Shown: in pieces, positions 50,065-60,600 of the stretch
How the letters are laid out: the number at the start of each line of letters is the position of its first letter
How positions within the stretch are numbered: position 1 is the first letter of the stretch
DNA from: Synaphobranchus kaupii
Taxonomy: Eukaryota > Chordata > Actinopteri > Anguilliformes > Synaphobranchidae
NCBI GenBank assembly: GCA_029718625.1
Contig: CM056383.1
Coordinates: 68,494,158-68,558,157, forward strand
Direction of reading: 5' to 3'
Length of the DNA: 64,000 bases
Notes under the pieces: model-generated
Seen by the model: only the letters and a program-made list of their open reading frames with translations
Databases searched by the model: none
Told to the model about the DNA's origin: nothing
Made by a program: the position numbers and the translations under genes

Positions 50065-53000
50065 CTGGAAAGAGAGAGGAGGAAATATGAGACTTGTGTG
50101 AAATCCATGCGATTAGCACTGAAACTGTGAATGAGCGGAACCCGACTGTCACACTCGGAAACGCATACAAAAGGCACAACAAAATAACCATTACAAAATA
50201 TATGAAAGCATTAATTCCAAGATTGTTACCAACTACAAAAACAATGATTGAAACTCAAACTCATACATCAGGGGTCTTCAACCTTATCCCGCAAGGGCCA
50301 GTGTGAGTGCGGGCTTTTGTTCCAACCAAGCAGTTACACACCTGATTCTACTAATCAAGGTCCTTAGCAAAGACTCTAGTGGTTGATTAGTAGAATCAGG
50401 TGTGTAACTGCTTGGTTGGAACAAAAGCCTGAACCCTCACTGGCCCTTGCGGGATAAGGTTGAAGACCCCTGCCATACATAAAGCAGGACTACCATGCTA
50501 TTTTCTACAGCCACGATCAATCAATGTTGAAATTTATTTATTTATTGGATGGACTGCCAAGTGACTCAGCAGGTAAATGCACATCTTGGCAGTGTCATTT
50601 ACTAACTATGACCAGCAGACCACAGTGGTGGGAGAAATAGGTGTTTGTTTGTTAAAGGTTTAAAAGTAGTCTCTAAACTGATAATGTCACCACAGGGGAA
50701 TAAATAAGTTCAACAAAGTGCTGACAAGTTCTGAGGAACAGGCCGGGGAGTGGAATCGATTTTTTTTTTTTTTTTTTGCCAGAGCAGAAGCCTGCACACA
50801 CAGGACTTTTTAAACCCCCTGATATAGGCCATAAGCCATGGATAAAAGGAAAACCTAACCCATACAAGCTTGTGCTACAAAACGGTCCATTCAGTGACAT
50901 GGGTGCAATTTCAGATACACGTCTGTACAATGTCTTACCAAAGCTAGCTGACGTCCGATATTTCCCATCGTTATCACACCAGCAAAGAAGATGCAGGGTA
51001 ACCACGAGCGTATGTAGAGAAAATCAGGAGACGTATACCTTGAGACAAAACAAATCACAAGTTTAAATAATGCTGTAAAAGTGTGGACACATAAAAACAC
51101 CATAAGGCATGTGAATGACATGGATACAATGTACGCATGTATAGTACCGGACTAGATAAAAGTTTTTTGTTTGAGAGAGATCCAAGTTGTAGTGGCTTTT
51201 AAAAAAAATAAATGTCTGAACCATGGCTAAACAAAGAATATTTAAAGGGGACATGAAGCATTAGCTAATGTGGCTCTGGTTTGTCTGCTTTTTGCTCATT
51301 GAAAGTCAGCTATTTACCCATAGGAATGCATTGAGCAGCCAAGATGAACCAACCTAGTGACGTCACAACCTAGGTTGTTCCAAGATGGCTGTGCCCTAGT
51401 GCAAAAAAAGCAACTAATTTTTTTTTTTTAGCAAATATAGGTCAATTACAGAATTTAATACAGGGCCATATCTTATCCAAGATAAAATACATAAATAAAC
51501 AAAGAGCCAGAGCCACGTTACCAAGTGCTTCATGTCCCCTTTAACTCATTCAATGCCAGAGTGTTCTGGAACACAAAGCCTCAGCACTGTCCTGCCAATA
51601 TGGCTGCCCAAATGAAGTTCTTAGATTGATCCTGTCAATGTGCAAACATCTAATAGAATGCGTTACTTTACCTATTCAACAGCATTCTCGTTAATGAGGA
51701 TAGATGGCACTAATTAGTGCACCTTCTGGTTCAGTTCACTATTAGAACATCATCAAACAATAGTGATGGAAATATACATCATTTATTTTCAGCACTTCTT
51801 GGTTTGGTTAACAGAACTCTTACATTGGTGATGTGTAATAACAGTGAAAACAGTTTTCCTCACAAATCAGCTCTTGCATAACTATCGATATGTAAAAATG
51901 AACAATAAGCATAATCACTGGTCATTTGTATAGATATGTAAAAATGAGCCGTCCACGTGAGTTACTTTGTATCAACCGTCTCTAACAAAAACAGTTATCC
52001 AGAGGCAAAAATAACGTAGGCTAAAATCTGTGGTGTGAGGGACTAATTACGATGGTCACTGGAGGAGATATGGGAAATAACTGGTAATAACTGGAAATCA
52101 GAGAATTATTAAATATACGTCGGGACAGGGATATTATACAACTCATTGATGGTAGGCTACTGTTCGTGACTGAAACGTTTACCAGACGATCATGGAACGA
52201 CAGAAAGCGGGGGGAGTATGGCAAACAAAACAGCAAGTTTTGTAACGTCAATTGCGTTACAGCGGAGCCTTCACTTATGTCAATTTGGTTTTGATAGTGT
52301 AGCTGCAGAGAGATACGGCGATGATCAAGTGCATTTGTTAATGTTCTTCCGTTACTGAGGCAGTAGCATAGCAGTAGTTTGTTATATTGCCCACGTGATA
52401 TTGTGTTCAATTTCTTTATATTCTTGGTCACTGGCGCAGAGACGTGTTGGTACAAATTGATGGGGACGCGGGGTGGTTAGACATGAGTTTTTTTATTTTT
52501 ATAAACATGGGATAAATATAAAAATATGTTTAAAAAATAAAAAAGGCAAAGAACATAATTGTAAATTGGTCATTTTAAAAAAGGAAAAAGAACGTAATTG
52601 TAAATTGGTCATTGTTTCATTTTTCCCCGACTCAAATCGAGAATTCTTTACCGGTGTAGCAGAGTAAAGATGGCTGCCGTCGACTTTAGTCGCTTTCGGC
52701 ACTTTAGACCGTTTGTATTTTTGTCGACTAAAGTCGCCCGCAGCACTGAATGAGTTAAAGGGATCCATGGTTTTTACAGCATATTAAAAGTCACGCCCAT
52801 ACTCACTGAAAAACTCCGTGGTACACCAGGAGCTGGGTGGCTAGGGTTGCCAGGAAAGCGATTCCAACGCCTAGCCCGAACCCGCTCCGCGATCGATCGA
52901 ACGTCCACCACAGCCCGATGGACAGGGCAGCCAAGGTCAAAGAGAGCTGGACATTATTCGCAAAATCCACCTTCTGAGTGCTGCAATTAAGGAACTTAGA

Positions 53001-55012
53001 TGGCAAACTGGTCACGACAGATAAAGTAAACCCGAGGATATAAATGTCACCTGTGCACATCAAGCAACTGAAAGTACTATAGAAACATCCTGATGCATGT
53101 CCACCACATTCAGCGTTGCCTAGTTGCACACCTATTTTCTGGAGCAATGCACTGCATAAACAAAAGAGCATATATCTTCACCCAGACGGCCTTATTGAAA
53201 CATGACAGTTCTGGGAGTTATTCTCAACATCATCAGTTAAAATCTTTTTATTCATTTATTTATTTTTTGCTTTTTCATGCCGACATTAAAAATATTGCAT
53301 GTAGTGTACAATAACTCCCTTCCAAATAACTACAAATGGAAATGAGCAGTTTAAACAACACTGGCCCAGTCTGGCCGTCTATGCATTGTTGCTAACTGCA
53401 GACAAGTTGACTGGTGTGTATTGTCCCTTCTAACTAAATAAAATAAATACATTTCATTACCACTGGCAATGTCTTCAGCATACCTTTTACTAGAAAGCAA
53501 AGGGAGAAACGTTAGCTCATGAGAACAGGGGTACACGCTCGCTTAAAAAAGTGCCTGGGACACAGAGGCACTGATATCAACAATTGAAATGCCAATTAAT
53601 GCAGCTGCGTTTTAACTTCCGGTAATAAACTTGAGATTTGTTTCCTCCGACCATTAACAGGACGTCTGTCACGTGCGGCAGGTACCCATTGTAGAAAGGA
53701 TACAGCACTGGCGTGGTTGATGCCCACAAAGACAGCCACACAGCGCATAACGCTGGACCACTCGCGTTTGAACTTGTGGGGCTCGCCCAGGCAACTGTCA
53801 ATGCAGGGGTAGAGCAAGCCAATCATCGCTGCGTACACACAGAGAGGGTGAGGGAGAACAAGGGCGGTGGTGACTCAATATTTATCACAGAAACAACACG
53901 GACATACTGTGAGCTCAAACTGCCACTTTTCCTTTGTCAAAAATATAAACGGCAAACACATTTGTAAATAATCTGGGGGTGAACGGTTATACAGTTAAAT
54001 ATTTAAACTAATTCAACAAGTCTTTTCAGACCCCTAAAATGTGGATTTGAGCAGTTTGAAAAAGCAATGATACAGAGTAAATATACCATGCCCAAAATGA
54101 TCCTCTCTCTAAGATAAACAAAAAGTAAGGTCGAAGTACAGTAACTGGATACATATATGCAAACAGCAAGGCAAAATATTGTGTAAGTGGAGGTTTTTGG
54201 TTCTAAATGGTCAATGCAGTCTGACAAAAATACAAGCAAAGCTAAAACCTGGGACTTGATCATGAACTTTTGTCCAGTCTTGGAAACTAGTGTCGTTGAT
54301 TACTTAGAATAACTCTGCCCCTTTCTTACATACATTTGCCCTTTACCCTGGATATAGAATAAATGAATGGACAATAAACTTGTGCAAGTAATGAAAACAA
54401 TAACTTAGCATTCATTAACGCATAACATCAAGCTTGATCACTGAATTTTGTCCACAGACAGACGAAGATCTTTTGTGGTGCAAATAAACACCTTATGGGA
54501 GCATTACAGCAGTGTGGACTCTATCTCTGGTTCGAGATTTTATACTCTAGCAGCCACTTTGGCAGGTAACCAACCAGGTTGTGTTATACTATAAAAGGTA
54601 ATGTGGCTGGTAAAATGTTGAAAATGGCTTGTGAGTTTTAGAATCCACAAACCATTCTGACCAGTGTGTGGAAAAAAAGTTATTTTCATGCCCTGATAAT
54701 ATTTATATGATTTAATATCAGACTAAAGAGGAGAGGGAAGGAGGCGGGAAGGAGGCGGGAAGGAGGCGTACCCGAGGCGGTGCCGCAGCACGGGGGCACC
54801 CACCAGGCGGAGGAAAATATGCTGGCGATGACGTCGGGCGGGAAGAGGGTGACGTTCCTCTGGACCTGCAGCAGGTTGAGCACCAGCGCCAGGAAGACGC
54901 CCACGGAAAACAGCATGACTCCGCGGATGACCATGTTCGTGGTCCGGTTGGTGATGACCGCGATGTACGGTCCGCGGGGCGCCGAACCAGGCTGACCGTT
55001 CACCTCCGCCAT
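50023..55012 (-). CDS. insig2: insulin-induced gene 2 protein (INSIG2), five coding exons
   Basis: Joined coding exons 55012-54772, 53828-53704, 52973-52807, 51038-50939 and 50064-50023 total 675 nt and give 224 residues plus stop; human INSIG2 has 225. All internal junctions are GT-AG and keep frame. The short N-terminus starting MAEVNGQP and the overall length identify INSIG2 rather than the longer INSIG1. INSIG2 is a six-helix ER membrane protein that binds oxysterol. It retains SCAP-SREBP in the ER and recruits ubiquitin ligases to HMG-CoA reductase. Visible hallmarks are [20 protein letters not shown] in helix 1 and loop, [16 protein letters not shown], and [14 protein letters not shown], whose Asp148 equals the Asp known in human INSIG2 (149) to be needed for SCAP binding. 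Cys214 near the C-terminus matches human Cys215. The tail KPHQD fits a KxHxx-type ER-retrieval motif (inference). Confidence 0.97.
50269..50472. mobile_element. hAT-type palindromic MITE in insig2 intron 4
   Basis: A 204-bp element begins CAGGGGTCTTCAACCTTATC and ends with its reverse complement; the two arms pair over most of their length (for example GTTACACACCTGATTCTACT and AGTAGAATCAGGTGTGTAAC). Flanking 8-mers TCATACAT (50261-50268) and CCATACAT (50473-50480) differ at one base, fitting an 8-bp hAT target duplication. There is no coding capacity. Confidence 0.88.
50939..51038 (-). CDS. insig2: insig2 coding exon 4 (residues 178-211)
   Basis: 100 bp. Acceptor CTCAAG ends at 51039; the exon supplies G to complete Gln178, then [20 protein letters not shown] and a GNIGRQLAL end, with donor GTAAGA at 50938. 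The acceptor is AAG rather than the preferred CAG, but it keeps frame and matches human exon structure. Confidence 0.96.
51246..51540. mobile_element. TTAA-flanked MITE (AGGGGACATGAAGCA termini) in insig2 intron 3
   Basis: Left end AGGGGACATGAAGCA and right end TGCTTCATGTCCCCT are exact inverted repeats of 15 bp, flanked by TTAA at 51242-51245 and 51541-51544. TTAA targets are used by Kolobok and piggyBac elements; the class is not resolved. It is 295 bp and non-coding. Confidence 0.85.
51545..52754. mobile_element. Second TTAA-flanked element in insig2 intron 3
   Basis: The left end after TTAA reads CTCATTCAATGCC; the right end, reverse-complemented, reads CTCATTCAGTGCT, and TTAA follows at 52755-52758. 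The TTAA at 51541-51544 is shared with the neighbouring MITE, implying that one inserted at the edge of the other. Near the right end CGACTTTAGTCG (about 52680) and CGACTAAAGTCG (about 52725) form a nested palindrome. A 37-bp direct repeat (GTAATTGTAAATTGGTCATT type) lies at about 52550-52613. A 144-codon minus-strand frame at 52021-52455 has no feature I recognise. Confidence 0.6.
52807..52973 (-). CDS. insig2: insig2 coding exon 3 (residues 123-178)
   Basis: 167 bp. Acceptor CTCAG ends at 52974; the exon encodes [12 protein letters not shown]...[14 protein letters not shown]...LLVYHGVF plus CA of the Gln178 codon. The donor is GTGAGT at 52806. It carries Asp148. A transposon-derived block starts only about 48 bp into the following intron. 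Confidence 0.96.
53704..53828 (-). CDS. insig2: insig2 coding exon 2 (residues 81-122)
   Basis: 125 bp. Acceptor CAG ends at 53829; the exon starts CG|ATG ATT and encodes [11 protein letters not shown]...[10 protein letters not shown]...GINHASA. It ends on a codon boundary with donor GTATCC at 53703. The 125-bp size and phase agree with vertebrate INSIG genes. Confidence 0.96.
54728..54770. repeat. 11-bp tandem repeat at the start of insig2 intron 1
   Basis: GGAGGCGGGAA occurs in tandem, with a partial copy, directly beside the exon 1 splice donor. On the gene strand this puts a pyrimidine-rich TTCCCGCCTCC array immediately after GTACG. Confidence 0.85.
54772..55012 (-). CDS. insig2: insig2 coding exon 1 (residues 1-80)
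   Basis: ATG at 55012-55010 begins [16 protein letters not shown], and the exon ends with ...CCGTAS plus the first base of codon 81. The donor is G|GTACGC at 54771-54770. A CAG acceptor at 55017-55015 lies just two bases upstream of the ATG, so the start codon is almost the first thing in this exon and the 5' UTR must come mainly from an upstream exon. Residues 31-50 form the first membrane helix. Confidence 0.96.
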
Positions 55013-55479
55013 AGCTGTCAGGCATAAAAAAAGTGCCTAGTCGCCAGTGCGCTTGCTGTAGACCGGACCACACGTTTGGCCTAAAATGACAAACATGCTT
55101 TTAAGAATTATATAATGAATAGACGATCGATCAGTCTGACTTGTGACACGCCATCCTCCCTACAAATGTACAGTTAAGGTAATGTACATGTGGTCAATAC
55201 ACATACACCAAGTTCACCTAATATTTATTCTCTTTCTGAATAGTTTTAGGCTTGCAAACAAAACCAGTAGTTTTCCACTTTACAGTAGTCATGTATGGAA
55301 CAGAAGGACCTGGATAGACCCTCTCTGGACAAAAAAAAAGCCAATTTCATACCTGAGAACATTTTTTGTATACAAAACACAGATATTTAAGTACCAGTTC
55401 AAAGGCAGACATTCAAGTACTATTACAACTATTACAACTAGTTTGCTATCTTGGCTGTGTGTGTAGGATTCCGACTGTG

Positions 55480-56400
55480 TGTGTATGAGAAATAGTGTTT
55501 GGGTCTTAATTTACAAAACAAGAGCAACTGGAATCAACAACGAATGACATTAGATATGTAACGTTACCTGGCTATGGCTGACCAGGAGGTTATTCCACAC
55601 CAAATTAGTGAGCTATCCCCAATAATGTCCCATTTCTCAGCCAACAAAGCTAACGTTAGTTAGCTAGCTAATTATTGCTAACGTTTAAAAAGCTAACTTG
55701 CCATCAAACGTTAGCTAGTGACTCTTACGACAGCTGGGAATGATTTGTAATCTAGTAAACATTAGAAAGAAATCGAAATATAAAATCTACGACTAACAGT
55801 AACCCAGTTTAATAATATGCTGCGGGCCTGATGGCTAACAACGTATTCACTATTGTGTAACGTTACATTAAGGTTAGCTAACCGTTGCTTTAAGGTTAGC
55901 TAGCTAGGTAGCTAACAAAGTACAGGCCAAACAGGCCTCAATCACTGCCAGCTGGTCTCATGGCATTTAAAAATGACAGCTTTGTTGGTTGTTGTACACA
56001 AGTTGTCTTTGCTAGCCAACAGATAACGCATATTAGTGAAGTAAAAATGATTTATGAACGGCATCACATACAACAAAAGCGCATAGTTTGATCCTACTAG
56101 CGTACCAGCAGCTGGATAGCTAACGTTAGCTAGTGTAATGCGATTTCCAAGGTGTTTGTATAGCAAGCTAACGATAGCTTTACGCGTTAACGTGGAATAT
56201 GTACGTTACGCTACCTATTCATAACTGCCCCTCGGTACTTACCTCCTTTCAAATAGTTACAACTTGCTTTCCTCAGCCACATTACACATGGCATGTTATT
56301 AAAAGAGCACCTCGCCTAAAAGAATGGGAGGCTACGCTAAGGTTTGTTCAAAATAACTAACTAGCCAGCAAGCTAACGTCGCTAACCAGTCGCTAGTATC
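55480..56400. repeat. Cluster of GTTAGC/GCTAAC motifs in the 5' region of insig2
   Basis: More than a dozen GTTAGC or GCTAAC words occur, many as GCTAACGTTAG palindromes or GTTAGCTAGCTA runs (for example near 55650, 55709, 55875, 55895, 56119 and 56375). They are unevenly spaced, so this is a motif cluster rather than a tandem array. Confidence 0.75.
56243..56390 (-). other. insig2: Probable insig2 non-coding first exon (5' UTR)
   Basis: GGAG|GTAAGTA on the minus strand with the GT at 56242-56241 is an excellent donor. The ATG exon has an acceptor just two bases before its start codon, so an upstream leader exon is required, and this donor lies downstream of CCAAT boxes. The transcription start is not determinable; the upper edge is a guess. 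Confidence 0.45.
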
Positions 56401-56430
56401 TTCATTCCAGTGCTGCGTGTCATTCAAAGG

Positions 56431-56476
56431 CCATTGGACGCTTGTATGTCCAATGAGAATCAAGTTCAATGACGTA
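56431..56476 (-). promoter_or_regulatory. insig2: Putative insig2 promoter elements (CCAAT boxes, CRE-like site)
   Basis: Two CCAAT boxes in opposite orientation (ATTGG at 56433-56437 and CCAAT at 56450-56454 on +) and a CRE-like TGACGTA at 56470-56476 sit about 190-230 bp upstream of the proposed leader-exon donor. Paired NF-Y and CRE-like sites are common in sterol-gene promoters. I did not find a convincing SRE. Confidence 0.45.
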
Positions 56477-56479
56477 GCC

Positions 56480-59400
56480 CAGGGCAAATCCGTCGTATTG
56501 TCCAAATTGCGATTCGCTAACAAATAATAGTAAACTAACAGTAACCTATATAACGTGTTCAGACGCAAAATACACAAAATAGAGTCTCTGCGTAATACAT
56601 TTAAATTGAAATTAGCTACAATTAATTAATTAAAGAAATGCGGTGCACTGGATATGTATTGCACATGCAGCATTTCCAAAAAAAAACAAAAAAAAAACAT
56701 ACGCATCCAGCATACTGCTCCGCACTCCAGACTGCCAAAATAAAAAAAAGTATTCCATTGTATGAAGCAAACTGTGACCCACCACCATTTCAGTTTCCTA
56801 AATTTAGGATTAGATTATTTGATCAATTATTTTCAACAAGTTTTTACGCATTTCAGATGCTAAAAGTCATTAGGCTACTATATGTGTAGTGTTATTTTCC
56901 CCACAAAACTGAATATACTTTTATATGTTCTTATGTTAGCCAATTTACTCAAAGATACCCACCCTTGTTCTACACATAATCCAAGAAATTATAGCAGTAA
57001 CACTGTAATGGGGCTACAATGTGTAGAATGAATCAACTGATCATACTAATCAACTAATGATGCTAATACTTTGCATGTAAGCTTTAAATGTGGATCTGAC
57101 AGTGTGATTACAAAGTAGGACAAGATAAACTAACAGGGAACAGAAAAAAACTCCCAACATTGAAGTCAAAGGTTAAATGCAAGGCATTGTCAATACCTTG
57201 CCATGATTTAACATGGGTGGAGTTATCATTTGTCCTTTAGCTTAAATAACCTGTCTCTCACTGTGAAATAAAGATCCAATGGAACATTTTGAAATAATAG
57301 TGGTGTTAGCTTCAGTGTCCAGATCAAACGACAATAAAAAAAAAAAAACGGACTCTCTGTATCTGGCAACAAAGTTATCCCTACTCAATTTTATTTCCCA
57401 GGTCATCACTGCAAGAAAATATGTTTTCAGTTAGTTAACCTACCCGTTTAAATAAAGGTACCAAAAATGGTAAAATCTTCTGTGTGATGACCCGAAAGTG
57501 AACATCACAAGGTTAACGGAGCAGAGAGGAATTCTCCATAAGCCACACTCTTATTTTATGATTCAGAGGAGAACTTGTAGGTTCACATGTATGTAAAGTG
57601 AAAGATAAAATTTGCAGGCGTCGTTAACCAGGAAGAAACTGAGAATTGTATTTTTTACAAAATTATGCCTAGTAGACTACCCCATGAAGTAGAACATATC
57701 ATTCCTGTTTAAGGAAATGGTGAAAGATTGAGGGTGTTAACATCTCTGCACATGCTGCTTTTTTTTCAAGAGTATGTTATTGCTTTAGACCAGAGGTGGC
57801 TGGTCATAGGATGCAGAGGGAAGAAACACTCGCTTGAAGGTTTGAAAGAGACAAAAAAAAACAACAACATTTTATTCATTTGTACTCCGATTATTACCAT
57901 TTCGATTTATGTTTTAAGAGGGTTTCTGTCAGTTTCTGCTCAGTTTGAACCTTTTGACTACGTTTCTATATGGCGCCTGCCTCCCTTGTGATAAGACTCA
58001 CGAACCACTACTGTTCTAGACCATGAACCTCCAAATTTTCTGTGCTGCCATTGTAAAGCTGGCATGTCCCCAGAAACATTCTTAATATCTAAAATATCCT
58101 TCATTGCACATCGCTTCATTGTGACTGTCCGGCCAATTGAAAACATAAACGAAAACTGAAATCATATTTTAAAAATCCCAGTAAATAAATAAGGGTTTTG
58201 CTGCTAGTAAAATTGATATAAACTAGGCCTTTACAATTGTATGTATGTGTTGTAAGATCCAGTCAGCCTATGCTGAAAACCCTGGAGAGGGTGTGAAAGA
58301 GCCAGGAGGACAACGGGGCGAAGAAAGAGACAGAGAAAGCAAATCCGCAATTACATGTCAAGGCCTGGGATGAGGCCCCTGATGATAAGTGAATACAGCC
58401 AGGCACCCGATTCATCATTCCACTCAGCCTGGTACCCAAGGCCTTTTCCGTTATCAGCACTATTTCCCCCCGCTGTCATAACCCCAGGATAAATCTCAAG
58501 GGGGAAGCACTTTTTGCTGAAGTGAACCCCCCCCCCCCCCCCCCTGCCCCATTGAGAGATTCAGCTCTCAGATCACAGGCCACGTAACATTCTGTTTGTT
58601 TTTAATGAACACTTCACCCCTAGTGTGTGAGACCTCTTTTTTTGACAACAAATGACGTGTTTGTGACACAACAGGTGTTAAGAGCATAATCATGTAAATT
58701 GAGAGGAACAAATTATCCGGGGCAGAGATGTTGCTTCTCGGGAGGAGACCGATGGGTTTAGTGTGGATAGTTGATCCCAGTGGTCGAATTTATACATATG
58801 GAATAATATTTTAACTGTTGTTTCATGAATTTATTCTTTGGGATATGCGTATGAAAGTGAGTGACAAAAAGATGAGAACAGAACTGAAGTATGTGATCAA
58901 TTCACTCAAACAAAGGATTTTCATAGACGGATAACAAGTAGAGATGTGTACACAAAACACATAAATGAAAACCTGCTCAGGAAATTACATTGTAAAATAT
59001 TAATTGAAATATAATTATTTATTTATCTTGTTTTTAAATTGTATCAGAAGAAATATTTTTCATTGTGCTCCCTCATTCGCTGAGCTAAGGCAGATCAGGA
59101 AATTGTCCTAAATATTTTTGACAGGTTCTGGAGCCGCGCTAACCATCTTTAGAGCCTTGCAGCTGTGAGGATTCAGCTGAGGGGAAAGACACGAGGCAGG
59201 ATCTAATAGAGAATTATGAACAATTTCACCCAGCTTCTCTTGGGAAAGCTGAACGTGTCCATAAACTCGATTTGATCTCGGAGTAGTGGGACAGCATTTC
59301 ATCTCTGTAACCTTTTTATTGATGATCATACTGAAGATCCCCACATAAAAGGTAATTTGATAAAAATTCCAACTGTGGTCCACTATGTGGTCAGTTGTAC

Positions 59401-59965
59401 TCCACATCTTCTAAAATATATAAACTTGAAAGTCATTTTGAAACGTGCAACTGCAATTACAACATATTGTACAATTATATATTGACACATATATTAAAAT
59501 ATTAAAATGTGCTCTACAGAATAGGACCAAAAACACAGATACACGCAGAGATGGTACAATAATTAATCTATGAAATATAATATTTATATTTCGGATATAT
59601 TTCATAATAGGAAGGCATAAACATTTCAAGAAATATAAAATAAAATAAAACGCCAAAACCACATTGAGGGCACTTTAAATGTATAACAATATTCCATTTT
59701 ATAGTAAGGTGTAGCCTTGAAAAGCCCTTGGAAATCACCACGGATGTAAAATCACTATAAAGCATGACCCATTAATCTACAAGCTGCTGTGCTCGGCCTG
59801 TCCACAGATGACTAGCTGGAGTCCAAGGCCAGTGTGTCACCAGTTTCTTGTGCATGGGGAGAGATTTAGTCACAATAAAAGCATATGCAGGGCTGTGATG
59901 AAATATCACAGTAAAAAAGGCCTTAGCCTATTTGTGCTGGTTTGATTCTCCAGTGTAGACTAAAG
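56480..59965. other. Non-coding DNA upstream of insig2, no gene seen
   Basis: AT-rich with no recognisable exon on either strand. There is a C run at about 58528-58545. No first exon of a divergent neighbour is identifiable. Confidence 0.5.
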
Positions 59966-60031
59966 TGTTACGAACCAGAAACGGGACGAACCCAAGTGCA
60001 ACGACCAGGAGACAGATTCACAAAGAGGGTG

Positions 60032-60037
60032 TTTAAT
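60032..60037 (-). terminator. Putative LTR polyadenylation signal (ATTAAA)
   Basis: TTTAAT on +, read as ATTAAA in the sense direction of the element, within AATTTATTAAACACC. Placed near the LTR end as expected for the R region. Confidence 0.55.
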
Positions 60038-60174
60038 AAATTAAGTGTTGGGGTAGTCCCAACACTGTACAAGAGGGAAAAAAACACGATATCACACAGG
60101 AACAGTATGTAGCCCGGGACGGGCTGCTCCAAGCCGGAGCTGGACTGGCAGGCCTGGAATGTTTCGTTCCCAAA

Positions 60175-60600
60175 CCGGAACTGGACTGGACAGGAACTGG
60201 ACCGGGAGGTCCACACCGGAATCTGGGTCTGGAACAGTTTTGTTCCAAACCGGAACTGGACTGGACTGGAACTGGACCGGAAGGTCCACACTGGAACACG
60301 GGTCTGGAACGGATTTGTTCCAAACCGGAACTGGACTGGACTGGAACTGGACCGGGAGGTCCACACTGGAACTGGGGTCTGGAACGGATTTGTTCCAAAC
60401 CGGAACTGGACTGGACTGGAACTGGACTGGACTGGAACGGGACCGGGAGGTCCACACTAGAACAAGGGGTCTGGAACGGATTCGTTCCAAACCGGAACTG
60501 GACTGGACTGGAACTGGACCGGGAGGTCCACACTGGAACAATGGTCTGGAACGGATTTGTTCCAAACCGGAACTGGACTGGACAGGTAGGTGCGAGACTC
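60175..60600. repeat. 75-bp minisatellite inside the Gypsy LTR, about 5.5 copies
   Basis: CCGGAACTGGACTGGAC(T/A)GG starts units at 60175, 60250, 60325, 60400, 60492 and 60567. Spacing is 75 bp except for one 92-bp unit in which the ACTGG block is further duplicated. Each unit also contains GAGGTCCACAC(T/C)GGAAC and an inverted repeat GGAACGGATTTGTTCC (60231, 60306, 60381, 60473, 60548, with minor variants). Frames of up to about 200 codons across it are repeat artefacts. Confidence 0.95.

Noticed and set aside
60231..60563. Glucocorticoid-type response elements in the LTR
   Set aside because: Half-sites are separated by four bases instead of three and sit in a repeat unit. Kept only as a weak note under the LTR finding.
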